This document shows positions 1 through 9,127 of a stretch of 64,000 bases of DNA, piece by piece. The DNA is from Sanguinoderma infundibulare (lineage: Eukaryota; Basidiomycota; Agaricomycetes; Polyporales; Polyporaceae): assembly GCA_032821775.1 (NCBI GenBank), contig JAVLRN010000004.1, positions 1,178,001 through 1,242,000 on the forward strand, read 5' to 3'. The notes beneath the pieces were generated by a model. The model did not search any database. It was not told where the DNA came from and was given only the letters and a program-made list of their open reading frames with translations. Both the position numbers and the translations under genes were made by a program. Each line of letters opens with the position of its first letter. Positions within the stretch are counted from its first letter, which is position 1.

Positions 1-1771
1 GATGTCAGAAGCTCGTGGATATCGGCGCGGGGAAAATAGTCTGTGAATGGCTGTGGGGTACATTAGAGTCTGTATAAAGTGTTGTGCAACATATGAATGA
101 AAGGAAAAAAACTTGCCGTGTCGTCAGGATTTACGCCGAACGCGTCCCAAAGCTCATCATCACTGTAACCGGGGTGGCCTGCCTCACGATCCTCGCGCGC
201 ACGAGAATCACCGACAGGAAATTCGTCCTTAGGCACCGAATAACACCTGGGCACACATCAGAGAGTGAACACTTAGAAACAATGCAAACACTCACTTTGG
301 ACACCAGCCCTGCACGACACCCGACAGGTACACTTGCTCGGGATAGTCAGCAATAAAGGGGCCCAGTTCGAAGATTGCACGCTGGAAGTGGCCGTCTGGA
401 CAGCGCATAACGTGAGGGGTGTTCATGCCAGGTCGGAGAGGGGCGAGGACATGAGCGAGGGACTGATGATAGAGTTGCTTCTTGAAAATGCGGAATTCGT
501 CATCATTGCCCCACTCGTGCGCAGCTAAAGGCCTGTGTATTGGCACGGAAGATACAGCTAAGGCAAGGTTGGTAGAATGTACTTACAGGATGGAATCGGG
601 AGGAAGGCAAGCGGTACAACGCTGTCGCGATGAGACCGCCGCATGTCATTGTGAATGTTTCCAAGCGACATGTAGACAGGATGAAACTCTTGATTACCGG
701 TGGCGACGGAGACTGTCGTTTTGTCTGCGCCGAGCACAATGGGTACGAGCATGGCTCCACCAGAATCGATCATCGGATCGGCCGCGATCGTGTCCTATTT
801 CAAGCAGGATCAGTTAGAGTCACTATAGCATGATGAACTCATGCGGCACATCAAACGAAATGGAGAACATCGCCACTCTCCATAGTCGAAGATGTGGTCC
901 GGCATCCAAGACTGCGGAAAGGCTTTGGAGGGCGGAGAATTCATGCGCAGAGGATAAAACAGCATCCTCTGCGCACGAATTCGCCAATCCCTGCAGACGA
1001 GGGAGCAACTACGAGGGCATCCAAGACTGTGGAAAGGCTTTGGAGCGAGAGAACAGCGCAAACGTACCGCCTTTTTATATGCCCACAGCCCCGACATAAG
1101 ATCTGACACTCGACGGCAGTTGAGACCAGTAGACTCCACGTAGGGCACGTAATCGAAGCGGTCGTTGAACTCGGGAGATGATGCTAGGTTTTCAGCAACA
1201 CAGAGAGCATTACGGCAGTGCAAAAAGTAGGTCTCGGTCTTCCATGAAGGGGAATTGGGGGTAACGGGGCCGTCGTACCGGAAGGTGTACGTTGTCCAGG
1301 ATGCTTCGCCATATTCGAGGGAGTCGATTGCCTCGAGGATGTCCTTGTGTTTCTTGTAGAAAGGGTGGTAGTCGGGCATGTTGTCGACGACCCACTTCGC
1401 GGCGAGCATGCGGAGGATGTGGTCAACTTTCCCCTTGGACATGCGAGCCTCCTCGAAGACGGACTCCGCAAACTCGAAGGTGGGGCGATCGGGGAAAGGG
1501 GTCCAATCGACATCATCGGGTCGCGGGATAGGAGGTGTGTTCGGCGGAAGGAAATTTCCCTGAGCGTCGCACGGCCGGCCTTGAAACCATAGTAAGAAAA
1601 AAATGTATGGGAATGAAACAATGAAGTGTACAAACCGATAAGAACAGGATGCCGCCGAAAGGTTGAGTGTGGGGGAGGCGGTTTGGGCCGGGAGTGGACA
1701 TTGCGGCGATGTTCTTTATAGTGACGTCGGGTGGTATAGGTTAACCTACAGGGCTTGCAATGGCGGGCCAT
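1..1771 (-). mobile_element. Decayed Plavaka-type DNA transposon (transposase remnant)
   Basis: Minus-strand coding remnant that runs off the left edge. From 1771 leftwards: a C2H2-type zinc-finger start (CKPC...HYKEHRRNVH), then an N-terminal block in another frame (1590-1140: ADxDW-like WTPFPDRPTFEFAE, then HILRMLAAKWV), then the core motifs VLGADKTTVSVATGN (about 740) and HPVYMSLGNIHNDMRR, then FELGPFIADYPEQVYLSG (about 380-330) and LWDAFGVNP near 130. These follow the order I know for fungal Plavaka transposases (CACTA-related). Frames change several times and a rearranged block sits at 900-1045, so it is inactive. Terminal repeats are not visible; the 3' part lies outside the window. Confidence 0.8.
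901..1045. repeat. Direct repeat pair enclosing a perfect-loop palindrome
   Basis: A 30-bp segment at 901-930 recurs at 1016-1045 with one mismatch (C/T). Between the copies, 937-955 and 964-982 are inverted repeats (18 of 19 bases pair, GAATTC at the outer ends) with an 8-base loop. The block interrupts the Plavaka coding remnant and probably records a local rearrangement or small insertion. Confidence 0.8.
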
Positions 1772-1925
1772 GATGGAGGATGGATGTGAGTAAGGTATGT
1801 GGTCGTCAGGCTGTTAGGAATGGTTGCGAGGAGCGGCCCAAATCGTAAACGTACAAGTCCGCAAGGGACGGGCGTCAAACTCTGTCCCCATTCCTCTTTC
1901 TCCCCACTCACCCGCTGCTCAGCTA

Positions 1926-4900
1926 ATGTCCGGTAAACGTCGCAGAGGAGGCGGTCGAGGACGCGGTCGAGGCCGTGGTGGAAAGGCCAAGAACTCGGAC
2001 AGACCACTGTCGCCTCCCTTAGACGATGCTGCCCTGTCCGATGCTGCTGAGGCCGCTCCCAAGCCCAAGCGTCGTCGGACGGCAGACTCCAATACTCCCG
2101 CAAGCCAGTCAACCGCCATCCAGCCATCTAATGACCCAGAACCGGACCCGGACGCTGGCATCGAAGAAGTAAGTCATTTTAACCACTCTCGACATTGTTG
2201 TGCTCACCGTTACGTCAGGCCGATACGCCTGGTCCCACGGGAGACGGCCGCTATGCGCTCCGCAAACCTGGACGCCGCCCGGCCAAGGACGCTGGCCTCG
2301 TCCCGAAACCCATGTCCGAAATCATGGCTGAAGCTGCTGCCAAGCGAGCAGTCGAGAAGAGCATACAGGATGCCAAAGCCGCTGAACAGGCTGTCAAAGC
2401 TGCAGAGCGCGCTGCCGACCGTGACAAATTTGCGATGATGTTAGAAGACAGAGCTCGGGCCCAGGCTGAGGACGCCTTATACTTCGGTACGTACTTCATA
2501 ACCTCTGGATAGACGTCAGACGCCGCCTGCCATCTACGCAACACTTGACCCTCTCCCCATCCTCGTCCGTGTACACCGCCAGCACGACAGGCGGCACGTA
2601 GTAGTTGCGCCATATGGCGTCGAGTAGCTTGATTCCGTTTGTGACCGGGGCACCCGCCCTCCCGTGTGGTACACACAGGAGGTCTCGAGCCTCTGCACTG
2701 CCCCCGTCAACGGGTCCGAGTCCTGGTTCTCCCTCTCCTCCGGTGCCGCCGGCGCTCGCGTGCGCTTCTTCCATGCGACTGTCGGCGGCTCGGCATATGG
2801 GTCTTTGAACTCGAGCATCGCGAGTGGTTGGTGCGGCTTTGACGGACCTGCATCGATCTTGCCCTCGTTCACTGCCTCAGATTAGGCAGCTCGTGCTCCC
2901 ACAGGAAGCTGCCGGTGAAGAACTTGCCAGCGAGGACGACAAACAGGGTCGCGTAGAGAATGAACTTGAGCAGACCCAGGCAGCCAACTTCTACCTCCTC
3001 CGTGGGGTCAGGCTCCGCAGGCCCCACCTCCTCGCCGCGAGCGAGCTTCTCGTCGCGCTCCGTCTTGCGCTTCAGCCACTCCTCGAACGCCTTCTCCCGC
3101 TCGGTATGATACTGCGCGTATCTGGATACATGCGCCCACAGAGGGCAATGGGTCAGCGCGAAATACGCCATACGGGATACGTAGGCCATAGCTTCAGGAC
3201 TTACGCCAGGAATAGGCGGTTGGCTTGCTTGGTGAACACCTTTCTGTTCGGGTCCACAGGATCATCTACTGTTGGCTGATCATCCACGGGGTTATGTTGA
3301 GGACGATCGCCATTTGGGTTGAGAATCCAAGACATGGTGCCCAAGTTATTCCAAAGCGAAGCACGGAAGTGGTCACAATACGTATCCCCGCTCGATCATG
3401 ATGTTCCGGATGTGCACGTCCGCCTTTGAGCGCACGATGTAGCAGAGGATGCCTAAGAGCCGCGTGTTGCGGAGGATGGCGACATCCGTCACCGTAAAGT
3501 GGTTGTCGACGAGGACGATGGACGTGTCGAGCACGTAGAGGCGCTGCTGGTTGAAGTACTGCCAGTCCCGTATGCTCAGGGCCCGACAGCGACGAGGAGG
3601 AGGAGGATGCGCGCGGCTCGAGAGGGAGGCGAGGGAGCACTTCATCACCGCAACGAGGCAGAACGTGCGGGACAACCTGTGTGGCGGAGTTGCCGCTGAT
3701 CCTAATATCCGATGAGACTCGTAGGCGAGGTTACTGATTCTGCCTTGATTTGACAGAAACGTCAGTTCCAGAGGAAGACCCGAGCGAGAACCAGCCTGAA
3801 GACTACGACAAAGCACTAGATGCCCAGCATGAGATCAACGTATGACTTTACAGGCTGAATCCCGCGTCGAGTAAGAACTAACCTTGAGTCGGTGGAAGTT
3901 GTCTACCAGTGGGAGGCAGACAAGCGCGCATCAAAGTTCGACCCCGGCGCAAGCCGAAGAAGCACATTCCCAGGGTACCACGTGGTCTACGGTTTGCATT
4001 CATCTTTCGTTCTCATCCTTACGACACTGTCGACTAACCATTAATACGCCAGGCATCCAAGACGTCGACTGCACAGAACAACAAGCGCAACCCTGAGGAT
4101 ACAGAGCCCGACGGTCAGAGTAAGTCCAAGGTATGTGTGGCAATGATTGGATATGCGCAACGTTGCCCTGAACGTGCTTGATACATTCGCAGAGGCCTAC
4201 GGCTGCGGAACGGCGTTCTCGACGTCAGGCCGACATTCACGAAGATCTTTCTCAGCGCCGTGAGGCTGTCGTCGAGTCGACGACTTCGGCCTCTGTTAGC
4301 GGCGGTGCCGGTGCCACCATCCATGTGCCGAGGTATGTCCGTAAATGATGGAGTGCTTCAGTAGATATCATCTTATCTTCTTCACTGCAGGACTCCCACT
4401 ATTACTCGTCCAGCAAACCCACAAGACACCCCGACGAGTGCCTTCCTCCCGCACTGGCGGTGCACGCTCATGGCACAATCGCGTTCTCAAACCGATACCC
4501 CCGCTGCTTTTAACAAGGCCCCTGATACCCCGACGCCCATCAAACGTAACACCAAGGACACGCCGCACGCTAGTACGTTCAATGTCCCAGTATTGTGGTC
4601 AAAACTAACATCGCGCACATTTCCCTTGTCTCAGGGTCCGCGCGCACCACGAACGCCGCTGCCACACGAGCCGTCGAGGACAAAGAGTCCGATTTCGAGG
4701 AAATCCGAGGACTCAACGACGCGGATGTGACTGCTGACCGCGACGAGACCCTCGCGAAGGTCGGGGCGCGCAAGCTCGCTGGGAAAGGGAAAGAGAATGT
4801 GAGTTCCGTGATTTTGATTCCGGGTCGACTGAGAGGTCGAGGAGGATAGAGAATATTGTGAAGAACGACGAGAGCAAGACGCGGTTTTCCGCACGATAGT

Positions 4901-7134
4901 CGTCGTCGTCCACATGTGGATGGGTGGACGTCGAGGGACACCGTTCGCTTCCGCACCGAGTCCGACTTCGCACGTCCCAGAGCTGACGGTGTCGTCGGGT
5001 TCGTGCGTGGCGGCGCGCTCATCACCAACTGCTTCGACATCGACGAATTGCGGGAAAACGACGGCGACGCTACTACAGGAGGTTTTCAGTCGACCGGCTG
5101 ACGACGGACCTGCCTCGCCAGGGATTCTGTCGATAGGGGGTGGCTTCGACGTCGTTTTCCCAGTATGCGGGTTCTTCGACCGCGCCGCCTTGCTGAGCGA
5201 CTCGCTAACCGTGTCGTTGCCGTCGCCCCGGTGCGTCGCCGTTAAGAGCTGGGGGGATGATTGGGCTTGTACAGAGCCCCTCTTTGTGCGTTTCTCCGGC
5301 CAGCCCGTCTCCGCGTCATCCTGCGTGTTTTGCGTCGAGGTGAACGGCGAAGGGGAGTTCGCCCGTATTGCGTACGCATGCGAGAGTATGTCGCGAGCGC
5401 CGCCCCAGTGACGACCGCGACCTCCATTTTGAAGTGTATCCTCTCGGCGATTTGGGGCATCGTCCCGCTACCGCCTCCACCGAGCTTATTGGGGTCCACT
5501 GAGCCGGACGCCCCAAGGAACGTGCTGAGTTCGTCAGCGCGGCCGCACGTAGCTTGGGCGAGTTGTCGGAGGGCAGCGCGATGAGCTTGTCGTGCACGCC
5601 TCGATGCCCCACTCCTTCGTCTCGTCGTTTGCATCCCAGATCTGCGCGATAACCAGTGCAGACTACTGGCGCAGGAGGAAGTCGCCCTCGTCAAGGTGCT
5701 CGAAGCACGCGTCGAAGACTTGCTCGCGAAAGCATACGTCCTGGCCATGCGCGTAATTACGCGTGATTGTCGAGAGGATGAAGGCGCACATCGCCTTGTG
5801 CTCCGAGCTGTTCGGGAACATCCCCTGGCGAGGGTCATTCTGCCCCGCGAGCGCCGACGCAAAATGCTTGTAGTCTTGGTTATTGTGCAGGTCTACTTGG
5901 CAGCCTCTCTCCTCGCATGGTCGCTGGATTCTCCTGACGTTAATTATACCCAGGGGTTCGTCATTCGCCGGGTCTCGGAGAAGGCGGAAAAGAAGAAGAA
6001 GAAGACTGAGCGCAAGCCCCAGAAGAAGAACAAGAAGAAGCGTTCTTCCCGAGAGTCCGAGAGCGATCAGGACACGACTGACAACGAACAGAGCGACGAC
6101 GACGGCAAGTCCCTCAAGTACGAGATGTTGCCCGATTGGACGAAGCCCGCCATCAAGACCGCCATCATTCCGTCCATCGTCGAGTACCTCGGAGCTCAAG
6201 ACAATCCATGGGAGCTCAACACGAAGGACTATACGTTTCTCGAATTGGTCCAGAGCTATATCGACGAGCTCTTCCCCCACCGTCCAAGCTACACTCTCCA
6301 GAAGAAAGACCGCATATATAGATGGGTAATGATTGTGATATTCCTCTCGAGTCGCGTTGCACTGATTCCTGTCCCGCGTCAGTGTCAACAACAGGTGTAC
6401 GAGTGGCATCGGGGCTTCCAGAAGACAGCCCAGGTCGTCATCGCGAAAGCAATCGAGGTCCGCCGCGTGAACACTAAGCTCCGCGCTGAACAGCGTACAG
6501 ATCGAGCGCTTTACGAGTGGGTTTGCAACGCGATCAAACCGGGGGGCGAGGCCATGTTCGGAAAGCCGAACGTTGCAGATGTACGTCACACTGAGGCTCA
6601 ACGAGCCATATGCATTTACGCTTACTTGATCGCCCCTGTGCAGCCTGACGACGCGCGCGAGCAACTTCAATCACCGTATGTCCTGCAGACAGTCTGGTTC
6701 CACCTCAAGTCGATAATCGGCACTGTCAATAATGACGGCGATTCCCTCACTCCGGTTGGGGCTATTTCCCTCGCCGCCGCGGCTGTAAGTTTCGTGTCAC
6801 AAACGCCATGCATCTGCTAACCGAAATATAGGTGGAGCGGGCTTTTAAGTGGCACGTTGAGGGCCAACCCAAGGGCCTTCCGCGTCCGAAGTTCTCAAAG
6901 CATCGTGCAGGCCCTCTTACTGGCGAATGGCGAGAGACGGGTGTCCAGGATCTGGTCGACCGTCCAAAACGTATGCAATCGTTGCTCGACCGCGCATCGG
7001 CGCTGTTAGATCTCAAGGACGGAGCTGACGGTGGGATGGCGGCGGCGAGTACTGCAGGTCCACGCCGCTCGCTCTACCGGCGCGAGCGTAGCAGTTCCCC
7101 GCCTGCCCCAGTTGATGATACCCATATGATATAA
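1926..7134 (+). CDS. DUF6532-like nuclear protein, 12 exons, 750 aa
   Basis: Model: 1926-2168, 2219-2486, 3757-3839, 3899-3991, 4053-4130, 4193-4332, 4391-4572, 4635-4798, 5954-6325, 6395-6580, 6644-6784, 6832-7134. All junctions are GT-AG and the frame closes exactly (2253 nt). The N-terminus is an RG-rich basic tract with NLS-like PKPKRRR, followed by an Ala/Glu helix and low-complexity S/T/P sequence. A Lys-rich tract then leads into a globular domain: DWTKPAIKTAIIPSIVEY, YIDELFPHRPSY, VYEWHRGFQKTAQ, AFKWH. This resembles the Agaricomycete domain of unknown function DUF6532; the family name is from memory. Introns 2 (1270 bp) and 8 (1155 bp) are twenty times the usual size and contain antisense gene fragments. 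Function unknown; nuclear location inferred. The small low-complexity exons are the least certain. Confidence 0.7.
2496..2700 (-). pseudogene. DUF262 (GmrSD-like) N-terminal fragment
   Basis: Minus-strand reading gives NGIKLLDAIWRNYYVPPVV, then DEDGERVKCCVDGRRRLTSIQ, then a stop. The pattern of 'LLDAI..N..VPP' followed by 'DG.(Q/R)RLTSI' is the start of the DUF262 ParB/sulfiredoxin-like fold found in many fungal hypothetical proteins. Only about 65 residues remain; the usual catalytic remainder is missing. It lies antisense in intron 2 of the DUF6532-like gene, so it is probably not expressed. Confidence 0.6.
2869..3290 (-). pseudogene. Membrane-protein N-terminal fragment, possibly MAPR/cytochrome-b5-like
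   Basis: Minus-strand pieces read DPNRKVFTKQANRLFLA, then (after an intron-like gap) a charged stretch EREKAFEEWLKRKTERDEK, the acidic EEVGPAEPDPTEEVE, one hydrophobic helix (LLKFILYATLFVVLAGKF) and TGSFLWE. This order recalls the N-terminal anchor of fungal cytochrome-b5-like heme/steroid-binding (MAPR) proteins. The heme-binding domain itself is absent, so the call is tentative. A further minus-strand block at 3376-3600 (DWQYFNQQRLYVLDTS) is coding-like but unrecognised. Confidence 0.4.
4799..5953. other. Oversized intron 8 with antisense insert
   Basis: Exon 8 ends and exon 9 begins in phase 0 at GT-AG borders, so this 1155-bp stretch can be spliced out. Its right half is an antisense Raptor fragment. 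The left half (4860-5400) has open frames in both strands; the minus frame is Ser/Pro/Thr-rich, but I do not recognise it. Confidence 0.55.
5395..5905 (-). pseudogene. Raptor (Kog1/Mip1) HEAT-region fragment, inactivated
   Basis: Minus-strand reading from 5905: CQVDL..., then SSEHKAMCAFILSTITRNY, GQDVCF, LLRQ, SALVIAQIWD, DKLIALPSDNSPKLRAAAL, TFLGASGSVDPNKLGGGG, and HFKMEVAVVTGAALA. This collinear series matches the HEAT-repeat part of the TORC1 subunit Raptor (compare the family's EHR.M.AFIL...Y..GQ..C...LLRQW...IW). After LLRQ the expected Trp codon is TAG, and at least two frame changes follow. It is a dead partial copy in antisense; the true Raptor gene is not in this window. Confidence 0.75.
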
Positions 7135-7239
7135 CCTAAGTCGCCGCCGTATATACTACCAGGCTTCCATCAGCGAGTTACACATGCGCATATGGCAGCC
7201 CGCGCCTCCCGTCCATACGTCTGAAATGTCTGACAGTCT

Positions 7240-7375
7240 GAAAGGTCTGGCAGTCCCCTGGCGAAAACCTCTGAACAGCAAAAAAACAGCTCTGACTTCT
7301 GACCTCTGCTGTGTCTGAAATCGGTCTGAAAACGTCTGAAAATGTCTGAAAACGTCTGAAACGTCTGTGACAGAC
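7240..7375. repeat. Imperfect GTCTGAAAACG minisatellite
   Basis: Units of about 11 bp based on GTCTGAAA recur at 7310-7375 (GTCTGAAAACG, GTCTGAAAATG, GTCTGAAAACG and variants), with looser copies from about 7215. The array ends directly at the start of a BTB gene fragment. Confidence 0.75.
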
Positions 7376-7708
7376 GTCTCAGAACTCCTTGGAATTTCTG
7401 ATGTGTTCGACGACCGCCCGAGCGCGGGTTGCAAACGGGGCAAGCAATGCGCGAAGACGCTGTGCCGTCTGCGCGATAGCAAGGTGGTGAAGGACGCGCT
7501 GTGGAAAGCGAAGGTCTTGGACGACTGGGTGGTGTTGCTCCGGAGTATCAAGGACTCGGACGGTAGGGATGATTCGGAGATGACGCTTTGCAGGGCATGC
7601 AAGGAGGACCGGGTGAGGATGAGTCTCAAGGAACAGCGGGAGATTTGGGATCTGCTCCCGAGAGTGTTCAACATTGCGGTCGACGGTTGGGGAAAGGCGG
7701 TGCAGTAA
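7376..7708 (+). pseudogene. BTB protein C-terminal fragment
   Basis: The open frame begins abruptly after the minisatellite and reads FDDRPSAGCKRGKQC, VLDDWVVLL, CRACKEDRVR, EIWDLLPRVFNI and VDGWGKAVQ before its stop. It is closely similar to the last ~100 residues of the intact BTB gene at 26621-27728. The BTB domain and middle region are missing, so this is a 5'-truncated duplicate. Confidence 0.8.
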
Positions 7709-8082
7709 GGGGGTTCGAGGGTTCCAAGTGACAAGCGTGTCAATGAGTGGGGGCTTGATCGGTGAGCATTGTCTCCTCTTTCGCGGCGTACTTGCACTGG
7801 CAGACAAGACCCTGTACACAGTTCGTACGCGTCATAAATCACAGCCTTGACACATTTGTGGACCGTCTTCCTTGTATTCCTCCATCATACGAGAACAGTT
7901 TCACGCCAGCGCTACTACTTACCTGACTGCTACAGTATTTAGTACTTTGCACGATTTTGGAGGACCAGTAGGTGACAGTGCCAACTCAGACTCGGGTGAC
8001 AGATCTGTCTCTTGCTCTGGCCAGTTTCTGACGGTGCTCAAAGTTCGAGACTTGACTCTGTGCACCGTGCCCGACGTGGACG

Positions 8083-8200
8083 AAGTAGAGAGTCGTCCTA
8101 CGAAGCGGACAAGGTTCTCACACCATGTTGATCCTTCTACGCCTCCAAGCGAATCCGGCTTATTTTCCGACATGTTCGTCTCCACAAGCTCGAATGATTC
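8083..8200 (+). pseudogene. BTB protein N-terminal remnant
   Basis: A short reading frame contains ESRPTKRTRFSHHVD followed by LFSDMFVSTSSNDS. The first motif matches the basic N-terminus of the local BTB genes (RPxKRxRLS) and the second their VFADMF(V/A)SS motif. The strand and helix between them are deleted. Low-confidence remnant. Confidence 0.45.
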
Positions 8201-9127
8201 ACGACTCTGCTCCCGCGAGTTACCCGCATGTACTGTGCCTCCTAGTATTTTACAGCATACCCAGCCCGTGGATTTGGGCCCAGATAAATGGGCGGTGCTG
8301 GACACCCTGTGCTTCGCAAACATGTGATGCACGAGTTCGGTACGAATTTTCCTTCGAGTCTATGATTCAGAGTATCAAGGGTCCCGCGAAGTCGGATGAT
8401 TTTGAGCATCCAGAGGGGCAAGGTAACCCAGGCGACGCTAAGCAGATGGACAGAAAATTGAGATAGGCTGCATGTACGAGGGACGAAAGACAGCTTACAA
8501 CGTAGAATCTAGATTGACAGTCCATATCTCCGATTTGTACAAAAAAGGTAGAGCGACGCAGCGTAACGGGTTCTGACCTAGTCGGAGTACTCAGCCTGCC
8601 AAGTGTGCACCGCCCGATCGGAAATCTGCTTACCTGTAAGGAGATGGTTATGCCCCCGAACAACGAGCATTATACAACGTCGTAGACGTTAATGAGATCC
8701 CCCAGTTTCTGGGACCGGACGTCGATTAGGGACTGTGACGGCGGCGGTGTGAAGCACCAAAGACGGCGCGCTGTCCGGTCGAATGAAGAGGGGGTATCCG
8801 GCTCGAGTGAATGTCATGAGGAGCAGAACGAGTGATGTTGTGATAAGTACAGAGATTCGTAGATAGAAATGGAGGAGGGGTGGGTAACAGGAAAACAAAA
8901 GGGGAGGAAAGAGAAGGGATCGACTAACAAACGAGCAACATGCGCAGCGCGGCAAGGGAATGGTAAGATGTGACGGGGAGACGATAAGTAGGGGCAGGCG
9001 AGGGGGTGTAGGGTGTACGGCCTGGACAGCACATGCTGCACTTCATGCAGAGCTTGAAGTCACGGAAAGCCTCTTGAGATACACCCTGGGGGGGAGACGC
9101 TCGAGTGAGCGGGGTCAGGGTATCAGG
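8201..9127. other. No supported gene
   Basis: Only short open frames. A minus-strand frame near 8690-8955 has a hydrophobic run (ISVLITTSLVLLLM) but no recognisable family or splice context. Confidence 0.5.

Larger units (their letters stand above)
2487..3756. other. Oversized intron 2 with antisense chimeric insert
   Basis: The flanking exons join in frame across this 1270-bp interval, so it can be an intron of the DUF6532-like gene. It holds minus-strand coding fragments of at least two, probably three, unrelated genes. The 7-mer ACGTCAG occurs at 2513-2519 and again at 3759-3765, a possible but weak target duplication. Confidence 0.6.

Noticed and set aside
5242..5862. 206-residue Arg/Ser-rich minus frame
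   Set aside because: Most of it is an out-of-frame reading of the Raptor fragment; only short in-frame parts match Raptor, so it is not a separate gene.
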